Shown: one piece after another, positions 14,114 to 23,190 of the stretch
Layout: each line of letters opens with the position of its first letter
Position numbering within the stretch: the first letter of the stretch is position 1
From: a virus
Virus record (IMG/VR): IMGVR_UViG_3300044712_001468
Span: 1-35,896 of that record
Direction: 5' to 3' (one strand)
Length of the DNA: 35,896 bases
Position numbers and translations under genes: made by a program
Notes under the pieces: model-generated
What the model saw: the letters and a program-made list of their open reading frames with translations, nothing else
Databases searched by the model: none
What the model was told of the DNA's origin: nothing

Positions 14114-15323
14114 CAGTTTGTTCCGTGGCGGCCAGCCGCCAAAAGTGGACTCCAGCGCCTCTCCAAGTCCGGATTATGCGCCATCGTATGGCTACCACAC
14201 CGATTCCGGCGAACGGGTTTCGGTGGAAGGCTCCCAGACCATTGCCACCGTGTATCGTGCCAAAAACATCATCAGCGACGACGTGGCCAAGATGCCATTT
14301 CAAATGATGCGCAAAGTTGGGCGCAATATCGAGCAGGTGGCGCCGGACCCGATCGCGCGTAACATGGCCTATCTGCTCCAGGTCAGCCCCAATCTGTGGG
14401 GTTGGACCCCGTTTCAGTTCAAAAAAGCTTCAATTGAATGGCTGTTGTTTTATGGCAATAGCTACACATGGTGCCCAACCGTTGGCCCACGCCAGTTATT
14501 GACCCTGCCATCCAACCGGACCGCGCCGGTGTTCGATTTTAGCGGTAACCTCTGGTACCGGCACACGTTCAGCAATGGGAAAGTGGAGTTTATTCCATCT
14601 GTTGAGGTCCTCCATATGCTGATCAACCCAGATGCTACCGGCTTCATGGGTCGGGGCGTAATCACCTTTGCCCGCGAGACGTTTGGACGCCAATTAGCGG
14701 CTCATAAGACCCAATCCAAGCTGTATAAAAAGGGTTTTATGCCGGCGGCTTATGTTCAACTGGCCGGAGATGTGAATAAGGACGCGCGCGAGAAGGTGCG
14801 AAATACGTATGAAGAAACGATGAGCGGGGCAGAAAACGCCTACCGGCTGGCCGTTTTCGATAAAACGATCACGAAATTCGAGCCGATCAACATCCCGCTT
14901 AAAGACGCTCAGTTTTTGGAAAGCATCAATGCCAATAACACTGATATTGCTAATTTCTTTGGGATGCCGGAGCACATGCTCAACCGGGGCAAGGAATCGT
15001 ACAACTCGAACGAGCAAAAATATATCGAGTATCTCCAGGGCACGCTGGATTCGTACCTGGTGCCCTGGGAAGAGGCTGCCCGGATCCGCTGGTTATCCAG
15101 AAAAGAGCAGTCCAACACTTATTTTAAATTCGTCCGTGAAGCCCTGCTGCGGATGGATAGCAAAGCGCGCGCCGATGCGATGGCCGTTCGCATCCAAAAC
15201 GGGATGATGACTCCCAACGAAGCCCGCGAAAAGGACGACGCCAGCGCTTACCCACTTGGAGACACCTATTATATGGCGGGCAATATCCTGCCGATTCGAG
15301 GAGACCGTGGACAAACCAACTAA
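14103..15323 (+). CDS. portal protein, HK97 family
   Basis: 406 aa, the normal size for HK97-type portals. SVEGSQTIATVYRAKNIISD and the following DVAKMPFQMMRKVG are the family's N-terminal signature. PFQFKKASIEWLLFYGNSYT and the late DIANFFGMPEHMLN, then NEQKYIEYLQGTLDSYLVPW, are also characteristic. Forms the dodecameric vertex through which DNA enters and to which the tail connects. The protease gene starts 17 bases before its end. Confidence 0.93.
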   Translation: MLFSSLFRGGQPPKVDSSASPSPDYAPSYGYHTDSGERVSVEGSQTIATVYRAKNIISDDVAKMPFQMMRKVGRNIEQVAPDPIARNMAYLLQVSPNLWGWTPFQFKKASIEWLLFYGNSYTWCPTVGPRQLLTLPSNRTAPVFDFSGNLWYRHTFSNGKVEFIPSVEVLHMLINPDATGFMGRGVITFARETFGRQLAAHKTQSKLYKKGFMPAAYVQLAGDVNKDAREKVRNTYEETMSGAENAYRLAVFDKTITKFEPINIPLKDAQFLESINANNTDIANFFGMPEHMLNRGKESYNSNEQKYIEYLQGTLDSYLVPWEEAARIRWLSRKEQSNTYFKFVREALLRMDSKARADAMAVRIQNGMMTPNEAREKDDASAYPLGDTYYMAGNILPIRGDRGQTN

Positions 15324-16047
15324 GACCCTTTTACCCGTTTTATATTCGTTGCCCATCGTGAACCGGTTGGCTTTGCCATCCCGGGCCGAACTGCTGCCCA
15401 AGATCGAAAGCGGCGAAGTCGATCATCTCGATTTTCGCGCCCAGGTATTCAGCCCGGAAGCCAAGAATTTGAACCCCTACCGCTTCAAAAACGAGGATAT
15501 GGACCGCCTGGCCAGGTCTTTTGAGGGGCAACCCTACCTGCGCGATCACGATACCTATTCCATTGATTCGCGCGACGGGACCATTATTTCATCCACGTAT
15601 GACGGCAAATGGATCAATCAGGATGTGCGATTGACCACCCGGCGCGGGATGCTCGATTACGTCGAGGGCAAAATGGACCGCTTCAGTATTGGGTGGTTCT
15701 ATGACGATGCGTTTTGCTCGATTTGCGATGCGTCGTTTTTCGGCAGGGATTGCAATCACTGGCCTGGCCAAAAATACAAGGTCGGGACCGAAACCAAAAC
15801 CTGTTTACTGACGTTTATCAACCCCAGCGGGAAAGAGCTTTCGGCGGTTAATGTTCCGGCGGTACAAGGCACCGGGATTACCGGGGCGTTAGCCGAGTTC
15901 AAGCTCTCCCTGTTTGATGATTTGGCGATTGTCCCAGATGCAGCGGTTTTCAGCGAGCCGCGGTTGACGGGTGACATGCTACGCGAGGCGCAACTCCTCC
16001 GTGATCGAGTCGATTCAATTTTACGAAAGGACCCCAAACATGCTTGA
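15307..16047 (+). CDS. prohead maturation protease
   Basis: GTG start at 15307, six bases after GAGGAG; the frame extends upstream within the portal gene. 246 aa. His81 in PYLRDHD, Ser127 in DRFSIGW and Glu177 in GKELSAVNVPA fit the Ser-His-Glu triad layout of HK97/herpesvirus-type prohead proteases. An inserted four-Cys/His segment CSICDASFFGRDCNHWPG (137-154) probably binds zinc, a variant I have seen in some phage proteases. It would cleave scaffold or delta domains during head maturation. Overlaps the next gene by 8 bases. Confidence 0.8.
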   Translation: MDKPTKTLLPVLYSLPIVNRLALPSRAELLPKIESGEVDHLDFRAQVFSPEAKNLNPYRFKNEDMDRLARSFEGQPYLRDHDTYSIDSRDGTIISSTYDGKWINQDVRLTTRRGMLDYVEGKMDRFSIGWFYDDAFCSICDASFFGRDCNHWPGQKYKVGTETKTCLLTFINPSGKELSAVNVPAVQGTGITGALAEFKLSLFDDLAIVPDAAVFSEPRLTGDMLREAQLLRDRVDSILRKDPKHA

Positions 16048-16405
16048 TTTAAAGCCCTACTATGACGCTGTCAATGCCACCGCGGCGGAAGTGCAGCGCA
16101 TCGCCGCTGAACTGGATGCGCTTTTCCGCGAGGGTACTGACGAAAGCAAGCTCAAAGCGCTTGATTTGCGCCCCGCGCTGGATGCGGCTCAAACCAAAAA
16201 CGCTGAGGCGGAATCGCTGTATGCTGCGATGCAAAAAGCCAACCGCCCGAATGAGATTGCCAGGAACTTTGTTCCGATCTCATCCACGTCGCCCGAACCG
16301 GACCAGGGCAGTCAGACGTCGGTCATCAACCGCCATGCGTATGACGGCCTTTCCCTGGTGGAACGGGCTCGCTTCATCCGCTCTGGCGGCACAGTCGAGG
16401 ACTGA
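16040..16405 (+). CDS. scaffold-like coiled-coil protein, 121 aa
   Basis: Start at 16040 with GAAAGGA at 16025-16031; upstream in-frame codons lie within the protease gene. Residues 5-80 are a charged amphipathic helix, probably coiled coil (NATAAEVQRIAAELDALFRE, later LDAAQTKNAEAESLYAAMQK). A flexible Ser/Pro linker and a short C-terminal segment (LSLVERARFIRSGG) follow. Located between protease and coat genes, where scaffolding proteins sit. The P22-type coat lacks a delta domain, so a separate scaffold is expected. Confidence 0.55.
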   Translation: MLDLKPYYDAVNATAAEVQRIAAELDALFREGTDESKLKALDLRPALDAAQTKNAEAESLYAAMQKANRPNEIARNFVPISSTSPEPDQGSQTSVINRHAYDGLSLVERARFIRSGGTVED

Positions 16406-16445
16406 TCGTCCTCATTTCACTCTATCTTGAGGACTTAGGAGGTCC
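16397..16445 (+). promoter_or_regulatory. mutually exclusive hairpins in the coat-protein leader
   Basis: GAGGAC (16397-16402), GTCCTC (16408-16413) and GAGGAC (16429-16434) allow two competing stems that share the middle element. GGAC (16431-16434) can also pair with GTCC (16442-16445), placing the AGGAGG ribosome site (16437-16442) largely in a loop. Such a layout could act as a switch or RNA-processing site that sets coat-protein output. Not followed by a T-run. Confidence 0.4.
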
Positions 16446-16450
16446 CCAAA

Positions 16451-17605
16451 ATGGCTAATACCCTGACCAATCTTATCCCTACGATCTATTCCGCAAAGGA
16501 CATTGTCCTGCGCGAACTGACCGGTTTTATCCCTGCCGTTACGATGGATGCGTCCGGAGAAATGGCGGCGAAAGATCAGACCATCCGCTGGCCCGTAGTG
16601 GGCGCCGGATCCGCGGCTGATATCGCTGCTGCCGCCACCGGTCCGGATCCCGCCGATTCCGCTCCGGGTTCCGATACCATGACCATCAGCAAGAGCCGCG
16701 GCGTCTCATTCTATTGGACTGCCGAAGATCAAAAGGGCCTGGGTGGGTTGTATGCCCAGCTCCTGAAGGACCAGTTTGCCCAGGCCATGCGCACCCTGGT
16801 CAACGAGGTTGAGGCCGATCTGGCTGCGCTATACGTGGCTGCCAGCCGCGCGTATGGCACTGCCGGCACCACCCCGTTTGGGACTGCCGGTGATTTCTCC
16901 GCCCTTGCGCAACTGCGCAAGATTCTGGCCGATAACGGCGCGCCGCTCAGCGATCTGCAAATGGTGCTGAACACCACCGCGGGGGCCAACTTGCGCGGGC
17001 AAGCCAACCTGCAAAGCGTCAGCGCTGCCGGAAACGACTCGCTGCTGCGGCGGGGCGTGCTGCTGGATATGTTTGGCTTTGCGTTGCGCGAAAGCGCGGG
17101 CGTGAAAGCCCACACGAAGGGCACCGCTGCCAGCTACGCGCTTGATCTGACTGCCGGGTATGCCGTGGGCAGCACGTCCATCCACATCGACAGCGGCACA
17201 GGGACGATTGTCGCCGGTGATATCCTGACCAACACCAAGACGGCCCGCGATACGAACAAGTATGTGGTCAAGACCGGCTGTGCCGGAGACGCCGATCAGG
17301 ATATTGTTCTGGCCAAGCCTGGTAACCAGGTGGCCTGGGTAAACAATGATCTGGTGACGGTTGGTAACAACTACACCGCGAACCTCGGTTTCAGCCGTTC
17401 GGCGATCAACCTGATGATGCGCGTGCCGGCCATGCCGGAGGGTGGAGACTCGGCAGACGATGTGACGGTGATCACCGATGAACTGACCGGGATTTCCTTC
17501 CAGGTGGCCATGTATCGCCAGCGCCGTCGGGTGGCTTACGAAGTGGGCCTGGCCTGGGGCGTCAAGGCAGTCAAATCCGAGGCTATCGCGATCCTACTCG
17601 GATAG
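16451..17605 (+). CDS. major capsid protein, P22 coat-like
   Basis: 384 aa. MANTLTNLIPTIYSAKDIVL, then RELTGFIPAV, is the N-terminal signature of P22 gp5-like coat proteins, which have the HK97 fold. DTMTISKSRGVSFYW and the C-terminal GISFQVAMYRQRRRVAYEVG also fit. The central insertion (AGYAVGSTSIHIDSGTGTIV) corresponds to the I-domain region of the P22 family. AGGAGG at 16437 lies eight bases before the ATG, one of the strongest ribosome sites here. Highly expressed structural protein. Confidence 0.9.
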   Translation: MANTLTNLIPTIYSAKDIVLRELTGFIPAVTMDASGEMAAKDQTIRWPVVGAGSAADIAAAATGPDPADSAPGSDTMTISKSRGVSFYWTAEDQKGLGGLYAQLLKDQFAQAMRTLVNEVEADLAALYVAASRAYGTAGTTPFGTAGDFSALAQLRKILADNGAPLSDLQMVLNTTAGANLRGQANLQSVSAAGNDSLLRRGVLLDMFGFALRESAGVKAHTKGTAASYALDLTAGYAVGSTSIHIDSGTGTIVAGDILTNTKTARDTNKYVVKTGCAGDADQDIVLAKPGNQVAWVNNDLVTVGNNYTANLGFSRSAINLMMRVPAMPEGGDSADDVTVITDELTGISFQVAMYRQRRRVAYEVGLAWGVKAVKSEAIAILLG

Positions 17606-17634
17606 TTGGGAAGTTCGAATAGTGAGGTAGACCA

Positions 17635-18141
17635 GTGGCAAACATTCTGACAGCCGCCGAAGCGGCAATCGTTTTGAGATGCGAAGCAACCGACACCAAT
17701 CTGCTCCAGGTGCTGCCACTGGTCGATTCTTACCTGCGGAATGCTACCGGGCACGATTGGGCCGCCGATACGACCATCCACGCCACGGCAAAAGCCGCAG
17801 CCCGGATCCTCCTCGTGCAATGGCACGAAAATCCGGGAATGATGGCTAACGGTCAGGCGTCTATGGAATTCGGTTTGACCGCCTGCCTGGTCCAGCTTGG
17901 AGCAATAGCATTGGATTTCAAGCAGTTTGCTGGGCGGTCCGGTGCCGGGTCGTGCGATCTGTTGGGCGCGCGAATCGGTGACACGGTATCGAGCCTGGTG
18001 GGGATCATCGGGGCGACTGGCGATCAGCACGCGGCATTCGAGACGGTGATCACGGTCGATGACGAGATCCAACAGGTTTCCACCGGCGACCTGAGTGACA
18101 ATTTTTACCGGGTCCACCTGGTATCTCTGGGGGACCTATGA
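17635..18141 (+). CDS. head-tail connector (gp6-like)
   Basis: GTG start with GAGG at 17624-17627. 168 aa. The N-terminus ILTAAEAAIVLRCEATDTNL, then LQVLPLVDSYLRNATGHDW, is the typical helical opening of HK97 gp6/SPP1 gp15-like adaptor proteins, and a helical core with AKAAARILLVQWHENP follows. Forms the ring below the portal. Overlaps the next gene by ATGA. Confidence 0.75.
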   Translation: MANILTAAEAAIVLRCEATDTNLLQVLPLVDSYLRNATGHDWAADTTIHATAKAAARILLVQWHENPGMMANGQASMEFGLTACLVQLGAIALDFKQFAGRSGAGSCDLLGARIGDTVSSLVGIIGATGDQHAAFETVITVDDEIQQVSTGDLSDNFYRVHLVSLGDL

Positions 18142-18482
18142 ACCTGAACGGTAAGGTGATCAACCCGGGCGAGCTGCGCACCTCGATCACTTTGCAGCAG
18201 CGCAGCGCCACCGGCGACGTGGGCGGGTTTGTCGTGCCCGGCTGGTCAACGCTGGCCACGGTTTGGGCCCGCTGGCAGAACGCGCACGGCGCCGAAGTAT
18301 GGACGGCTCAAAGCGTGCAAGCCGAGCAGGCCGCTACGGTTTTGATCCGATATCGGACCGGGTTGGACACGACCTGCGCAGTTTTGAACGGTTCGGATCA
18401 GTACGAGATCGTTTCGATCGATGATATTCAAAACAGGCATGAGTACCTTGAACTCAAGGTGAAACGGATGCGGAGCGGATGA
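18138..18482 (+). CDS. head-tail adaptor/stopper protein
   Basis: 114 aa beta-barrel protein of the SPP1 gp16-like family: MNLNGKVINPGELRTSITLQ, QRSAT, VWARWQNAHGAEVWTAQSVQ, ATVLIRYRTGLD and YEIVSIDDIQNRHEYLELKV appear in the expected order. Forms the stopper ring between connector and tail. Overlaps both neighbours by 4 bases. Confidence 0.85.
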   Translation: MNLNGKVINPGELRTSITLQQRSATGDVGGFVVPGWSTLATVWARWQNAHGAEVWTAQSVQAEQAATVLIRYRTGLDTTCAVLNGSDQYEIVSIDDIQNRHEYLELKVKRMRSG

Positions 18483-18874
18483 CAACTACGGGTAGGTTAA
18501 CCACGAAGGGCTTTGAAGATTACCTGGAGAAGCTTGCCGCGGCGGGGCGTAATGTCGATAACGCAGTAGACCGTGCGCTGGAAGCAGCCGCTCCAATTGC
18601 GTTGGCAGGGATGATTCGTAGGGCGCCCAAGAAAACCGGGCACCTTGCAAGTCATCTGTTTGCCAGTCCGGTTAGATTCTCCGGTAACTTCCGCTTTGTC
18701 AAGATCGGGTTGGATGTTCACGATCTAACTGCGCTGTATGGCATTTACGAGGAGTATGGATCGCCCAAAAGCGGGCGGGTTGCGCATCCGTTTATCCGTC
18801 CAGCCATGATTGAAGCCAGGCGGAGTATGGTTGCCACGCTACGGAAATCGTTGGAAGAGGATGGCATATTGTGA
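18479..18874 (+). CDS. HK97 gp10-like tail-completion protein
   Basis: 131 aa. RAPKKTGHLASHLF in the middle and YGIYEEYGSPKSGRVAHPFI, then RPAMIEARRSM, near the end are the hallmarks of the HK97 gp10 family. Helical N-terminus (GFEDYLEKLAAAGRNVDNAV). Acts in joining heads and tails. Overlaps the next gene as GTGA. Confidence 0.88.
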   Translation: MTTTGRLTTKGFEDYLEKLAAAGRNVDNAVDRALEAAAPIALAGMIRRAPKKTGHLASHLFASPVRFSGNFRFVKIGLDVHDLTALYGIYEEYGSPKSGRVAHPFIRPAMIEARRSMVATLRKSLEEDGIL

Positions 18875-19230
18875 CGACCGTTTGGGAGCGAGTAAAAACA
18901 GCGCTGACGCCTCTGGGCGTGCCTATGGCCGCCAGTACGTACATACCGGCCACCGGAAACGCTCTTCCGGCTCAATTTTTGGTGTACTTCCTGGTATCCA
19001 GCCCGATGGAGCAATCTGCCAATGATTTGGGCACGCTGCGTAGCAATTGGATCCAGGTCTCGGTTTACAGCCGGAGCGGGCTGGTGAATTTGCCGGACGT
19101 GGCCGGCGCAATGGTCGCGGCGGGTTTTATCGAAGGCCCGCGGCGAGAATTACCCTATGACCAGGAGACCCGCCATTTTGGCCTGTCACTGGAATTTGTT
19201 GAACTGGAGGAAGTGAGTCATGGCGATTAG
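18871..19230 (+). CDS. tail terminator/tail-completion protein
   Basis: GTG start overlapping the previous stop. 119 aa with the alpha-beta layout of gpU/gp17-like tail terminators: TVWERVKTALTPLGVPM, FLVYFLVSSPMEQSAN, WIQVSVYSRSGLVNLPDVAG, then a final strand (RHFGLSLEFVELEEV). Position between gp10-like and major tail genes supports the role. Overlaps the next gene by 11 bases. Confidence 0.7.
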   Translation: MTTVWERVKTALTPLGVPMAASTYIPATGNALPAQFLVYFLVSSPMEQSANDLGTLRSNWIQVSVYSRSGLVNLPDVAGAMVAAGFIEGPRRELPYDQETRHFGLSLEFVELEEVSHGD

Positions 19231-20140
19231 TGTGAATGCGGATGAGTATAAATCGAGAGTGGGTCTCGATAGTTTGTACGTGGCCCAGGTGACGAGCGAT
19301 GCGGCTGCCGGTTATGTGGCCGGAACCCCGGAGTATTTCGCCCCGGCGGGCGAGGCCAGCCAGGAGCCGTCTACCTCGCTGGAGATCCAGTATGCCGACA
19401 ATCAGCCCTACGATGTGGCTGCCGGAGAGGGTGAAACTAAAATCAACCTGACCGTGACCGGTATGTCGCTCCAAATGTTGGCGCTGATCACCGGTCGGGT
19501 GTGGGACGCTGCCAGCGGGCGGATGTGGGATAACGCCACGGGCATTGCCCCTTATTTTGCTCTGATGTTCCGGAGCAAGAAAAGCAACGGCAAAAATCGG
19601 TATTACTGCTTCCTGAAGGGGCACTTCGAAATGCCTAAGGAAGAAGCCGCCACGATGAAGGATAAGCCGGATATCAAGACGGTCCAACTGACCTACACTG
19701 CCCTCAAGACGGTTTACCAGTTCAACCTGGGATCGGTCACGGACGGTATCAAGCGGATCGTCGGTGATGAGGATAGCACCAACTTCTCGGGTACCACTTG
19801 GTTCAGCCAGGTTCAAACCCCGGTGGTGACCAGCCCCTCGGCCCTGGCGCTTTCTTCGAGTGACCCGACTGCCGGCGCGACCGGCGTGGCTGTGACTAAG
19901 GTCCTGACCCTGACCTTTAATAACGCGCTTCAAAACGCGGCCATCTACAACGTGGTGTTGATCAACAGCTCCACCGGGGCTGTCGTTGCCGGCACCAATT
20001 CGTTGGATGCTACCAAGAAGATCATGACCGTTGGCCATACCAGCAACCTGGCTGCCTCTACCTTGCACCGGATCGTTTACGGCGTGGTCGATATCTATGG
20101 TCAAACTTTGAGCGGCGTTGTTTCGTTCACCACAGCATAG
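19220..20140 (+). CDS. major tail tube protein with C-terminal Ig-like domain
   Basis: 306 aa. Residues 1-200 match phi13-type major tail proteins: VGLDSLYVAQVTSDAA, PSTSLEIQYADNQPYDVAAG, YYCFLKGHFEMPKEEAATM and DIKTVQLTYTALKT. Residues about 205-306 form an added Ig-like domain (SALALSSSDPTAGATGVAVT, LTLTFNNALQNAAIYNVVLI, ASTLHRIVYGVVDIYG) like bacterial SbsA-type Ig folds, which decorate the tube and may bind cell-surface sugars. GGAGG precedes the ATG. Confidence 0.85.
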   Translation: MAISVNADEYKSRVGLDSLYVAQVTSDAAAGYVAGTPEYFAPAGEASQEPSTSLEIQYADNQPYDVAAGEGETKINLTVTGMSLQMLALITGRVWDAASGRMWDNATGIAPYFALMFRSKKSNGKNRYYCFLKGHFEMPKEEAATMKDKPDIKTVQLTYTALKTVYQFNLGSVTDGIKRIVGDEDSTNFSGTTWFSQVQTPVVTSPSALALSSSDPTAGATGVAVTKVLTLTFNNALQNAAIYNVVLINSSTGAVVAGTNSLDATKKIMTVGHTSNLAASTLHRIVYGVVDIYGQTLSGVVSFTTA

Positions 20141-20147
20141 GAGTATC

Positions 20148-20465
20148 ATGGCCAACACGACCCCGATGAATATCACGTTATATGACCCCGAAACCAACGA
20201 GGTTAAATCCACCCACACCCGGCTCTTTGTGCCCTGGAAATTATTGAAACAGGCGGTCAAACTGGCAAATGGTCTTGACCCGGAAAACATGACCGATGCC
20301 GACATGGATACCCTGGCCGGGCTGGTGGTGGAGACATTCGGCAATAAATTCAGCATCGAAGACCTCAACAATGGGGCCGACGTCGGCGAAATGGTGACGG
20401 TGTTGAATACCATCATCGCCAAAGCATCGGGTGGAATCGCAAACCCTACACCCCCGGGGAAATAA
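20148..20465 (+). CDS. tail assembly chaperone (gpG-like), unshifted product
   Basis: 105 aa from the ATG at 20148, with TAGGAG at 20138-20143; the frame extends upstream into the tail gene. LFVPWKLLKQAVKLANGLDP and FGNKFSIEDLNNGADVGEMV match the first chaperone of Gram-positive-type siphovirus tail operons. Ends in a Pro/Gly-rich tail around the slippery sequence. Wraps the tape measure during tail assembly. Confidence 0.8.
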   Translation: MANTTPMNITLYDPETNEVKSTHTRLFVPWKLLKQAVKLANGLDPENMTDADMDTLAGLVVETFGNKFSIEDLNNGADVGEMVTVLNTIIAKASGGIANPTPPGK

Positions 20466-20671
20466 ACCCGGGCGACCCCACTGACCTGGTCGATCTGGCC
20501 GACACCCTGATCGACCTTGAGATTTCTCTGATCAAAGCGTTCCGCTGGAGCCTGCATGATTTGGACGAAACCGACATTGAGAGTTTATTGCCGTTCATCG
20601 CGCGAATCAATGCAGGCTCCGGTGGGCATTCTGCCCGGCGCGTTTATTGTGACCAGGCCGGCTGGCTATAA
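20148..20671 (+). CDS. tail assembly chaperone fusion (gpG-T-like) by -1 frameshift
   Basis: The -1 frame is open from the slippery heptamer A-AAC-CCT (20441-20447) through to TAA at 20669-20671 and has no start codon with a ribosome site. It adds about 76 residues (DPTDLVDLADTLIDLEISLI, then KAFRWSLHDLDETDIESLLP) to give a fusion of about 174 aa. The location between gpG and the tape measure and the second chaperone-like sequence are exactly as in lambda G/GT and related phages. A less likely alternative slip site is GGGGAAA at 20456-20462. Confidence 0.75.
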
Positions 20672-20679
20672 GGTGACGC

Positions 20680-23190
20680 ATGTCTGATTTAAGTGGAAAA
20701 GTTGGACTCGATACTACCGATTTCAAGACAGGGATCAAAGAAGCGGAAAGATCGCTGAAAGTGATTGAATCCGGTTTTAAAGCATCGGCGGCGGCCTTAG
20801 GCGATTGGGCTAAGGACGCCACCGGGCTTGAAACCCGAATCGATTCGCTCACCAAGTCGATTGATCTTCAAGAGGGAATGGTCAAGGCACTGCGAGAAGA
20901 ACATGCCCGCATGGTGGCAGAGGAAGGCGCTGGCAGCAAATCCGCGCAGGATATGGAGATCCGGCTCAATAAAGCGACTGAGGCGCTGAACAAAAACAAA
21001 ACAGAATTGAAAGGTGCATCTCAAGCCCTGGCCGATCTTAAAGCAGGCGCGGACGGGGCCGGGTCAGAGGTTCAGGACCTCGGAAAAAAAGAAGATGTTA
21101 CCGCGGCTTCGACCGATAAGCTCAAAGAAAAAAGCGGCGGTCTGGGCGCAGCGCTCAAAGCCGCGGGCGCAGCCGTGGCAGGGCTGGCGGTTGGGGTGGC
21201 GGCCATTGGGGCCGGGGTGGGCAAGATGGTGCTGGGCACCGCAGAGGCGGCGGATGGGCTGGATGAGATGTCAAAAAAGACCGGGATCTCGACCACCAAA
21301 CTGCAAGAGTTGAATTATGCCGCCGGGCAGGTGGGGATCGATGCCAGCACGGTAACCGGATCAATGGCGAAGCTTACGAAATCAATGAGCGCTGCCGCTG
21401 ATGAGACCGCTAAAACGGGTGGCGCGTTAAATGATTTGAAAATGGGCGCAACCGGCGAAGCTTTTTACCGGATGAACATTGCCGTAACGGATTCAACCGG
21501 TGGATTCCGGAATGCTCAGGCAGTTTATAAAGATGCCGTAAAGGCATTGTCTGAAATAAAAAACCCGGTGGATCGCGATATAACCTCTATGGCGATATTC
21601 GGTACAACGTTCAACCAGATCAGCCTAAAAACGTTGCCAACACTCACGAAGAACATGGGTACAGCCGCCACCCAGCTCGATGATTACAGCCTGAAAATGA
21701 GCCAGTTGCAAGACACCGCTGGCCCGACTGCCGGCGCATTTAAACAACTGGGCGTTTCTATCACTGATGCAAGTGGAAATCTGCGCTCCAGGCAGGATGT
21801 ATTTAACGAGGCCATCACGGCTTTGGGAAAAATATCCAACGAAACCGAACGCGATGCCCTGGCCATGACGATATTTGGAAAATCAGCGATGGAACTCAAC
21901 CCGCTGATTTCCGCCGGGGCGGATGAATTTGCCCGGCTCAGCCAGGAAGCGCATGATATGGGGGCGGTCTTGTCTGAGGAGGACGTCGAAGCGGCTGCCG
22001 GGCTGGCCGATCAGTTGGACGGCTTGAAAAAGAGTATGCAGGGCACGGTCATGCAGATCAGCACAGCCTTCCTGCCTGCGATTTCCGCGATCGCTACAAA
22101 AGTGGGCGGCTACATGAAAACCTTCGCCGGAATCGTGAAGGGCTCGGATGGGGACCTGAAAAAGATGACCGCCGGCACGGCTGGCCTGGTCAAACAGATC
22201 ACCACCGATATCGCCGCCCAGGCGCCGCAACTGCTGCAAGGCGGGCTCTCCATTGTCCAGGGGGTTGCCCAGGCAATGGTGCAGAGTATCCCGACCCTGC
22301 TGCCTGCTATCGTCACAATGCTGGTGACTCTGGTCCAATTCATCATCGAAAATATACCGATGCTGATTGAAGCGGGCGTCCAGATTCTGCTGGCGCTGGT
22401 CAACGGCCTGGCCACGGCCCTGCCGCAGTTGATACCGGTCGTGGTGCAGATCATCCCCCAGATCGTCACGACGCTGATTTCTAACCTGCCGCTGATCATC
22501 AATGCCGCGTTGCAGTTGATCATTGCCCTGGCCACGGGCCTGATCGCGGCCCTGCCGGTGCTGATTCCGCGCATCCCAGAGATTATCAAGGCAATGTTTG
22601 ACGCAATTATCCAGGCGCTGCCACTGATCGCTCAGGCAGCGCTTAAGTTGATCGAAACGCTGGCCAAAGGGCTTATAGATAATTTGCCGATGATTGTCGA
22701 ATCGGGCGTAAAACTGATTGGCGCCATAAAGCAGGGCATTGATGGTGTAATGCAGGGCCTATGGGATGCCGGCGTGAATATTGTAAAGGGCATCTGGAAT
22801 GGAATTAATTCACAAGGTGAAATTTTTCGCCAGCAGGTCTTGAGCTTTTTTACCGGAATCGTTGATGGAGTCAAAAAATTTTTAGGCATTGCATCGCCCA
22901 GCAAGGTGTTTGCAGGGATCGGGCTCAACATGGCCGCCGGGCTGGGGGTGGGATTTACCAATCAATTCAAACAGATCGAGCGAGATATTTCCGGCGCGGT
23001 GGGCAACATGCAGGTTGGTGGTGTCAATATTGCAACTGGGGCCAGTGGGATTTCTTCCGGATCATCCGGGGGCCGGATTGAGATGGGCGGGATCCACATT
23101 ACTGTAACCGGCAATGCCGATCCGACCCGGGTGGGTAGAGCGGCTGAACAGGGCGTATTGCGCGCGCTGCGCGCCACAGGAGCGGTCTAA
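20680..23190 (+). CDS. tape measure protein
   Basis: 836 aa, which by the usual 0.15 nm per residue predicts a tail of roughly 125 nm. A coiled-coil N-terminus (GIKEAERSLKVIESGFKASA) precedes a Gly/Ala membrane-active stretch (AAGAAVAGLAVGVAAIGAGV). A tandem repeat follows, with TDSTGGFRNAQAVYKDAVKA ... RDITSMAIFG echoed by TDASGNLRSRQDVFNEAITA ... RDALAMTIFG. Then come long hydrophobic helices (LPLIINAALQLIIALATGLI and its relatives) and a C-terminal SPSKVFAGIGLNMAAGLGVG motif typical of siphovirus tape measures. Sets tail length and probably helps DNA cross the membrane. Confidence 0.9.
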   Translation: MSDLSGKVGLDTTDFKTGIKEAERSLKVIESGFKASAAALGDWAKDATGLETRIDSLTKSIDLQEGMVKALREEHARMVAEEGAGSKSAQDMEIRLNKATEALNKNKTELKGASQALADLKAGADGAGSEVQDLGKKEDVTAASTDKLKEKSGGLGAALKAAGAAVAGLAVGVAAIGAGVGKMVLGTAEAADGLDEMSKKTGISTTKLQELNYAAGQVGIDASTVTGSMAKLTKSMSAAADETAKTGGALNDLKMGATGEAFYRMNIAVTDSTGGFRNAQAVYKDAVKALSEIKNPVDRDITSMAIFGTTFNQISLKTLPTLTKNMGTAATQLDDYSLKMSQLQDTAGPTAGAFKQLGVSITDASGNLRSRQDVFNEAITALGKISNETERDALAMTIFGKSAMELNPLISAGADEFARLSQEAHDMGAVLSEEDVEAAAGLADQLDGLKKSMQGTVMQISTAFLPAISAIATKVGGYMKTFAGIVKGSDGDLKKMTAGTAGLVKQITTDIAAQAPQLLQGGLSIVQGVAQAMVQSIPTLLPAIVTMLVTLVQFIIENIPMLIEAGVQILLALVNGLATALPQLIPVVVQIIPQIVTTLISNLPLIINAALQLIIALATGLIAALPVLIPRIPEIIKAMFDAIIQALPLIAQAALKLIETLAKGLIDNLPMIVESGVKLIGAIKQGIDGVMQGLWDAGVNIVKGIWNGINSQGEIFRQQVLSFFTGIVDGVKKFLGIASPSKVFAGIGLNMAAGLGVGFTNQFKQIERDISGAVGNMQVGGVNIATGASGISSGSSGGRIEMGGIHITVTGNADPTRVGRAAEQGVLRALRATGAV

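Noticed and set aside
19127-20557. 476-codon minus-strand open frame
   Set aside because: Antisense to the tail terminator, major tail protein and chaperone genes; composition is an echo of GC-rich codons and there is no ribosome site or domain.
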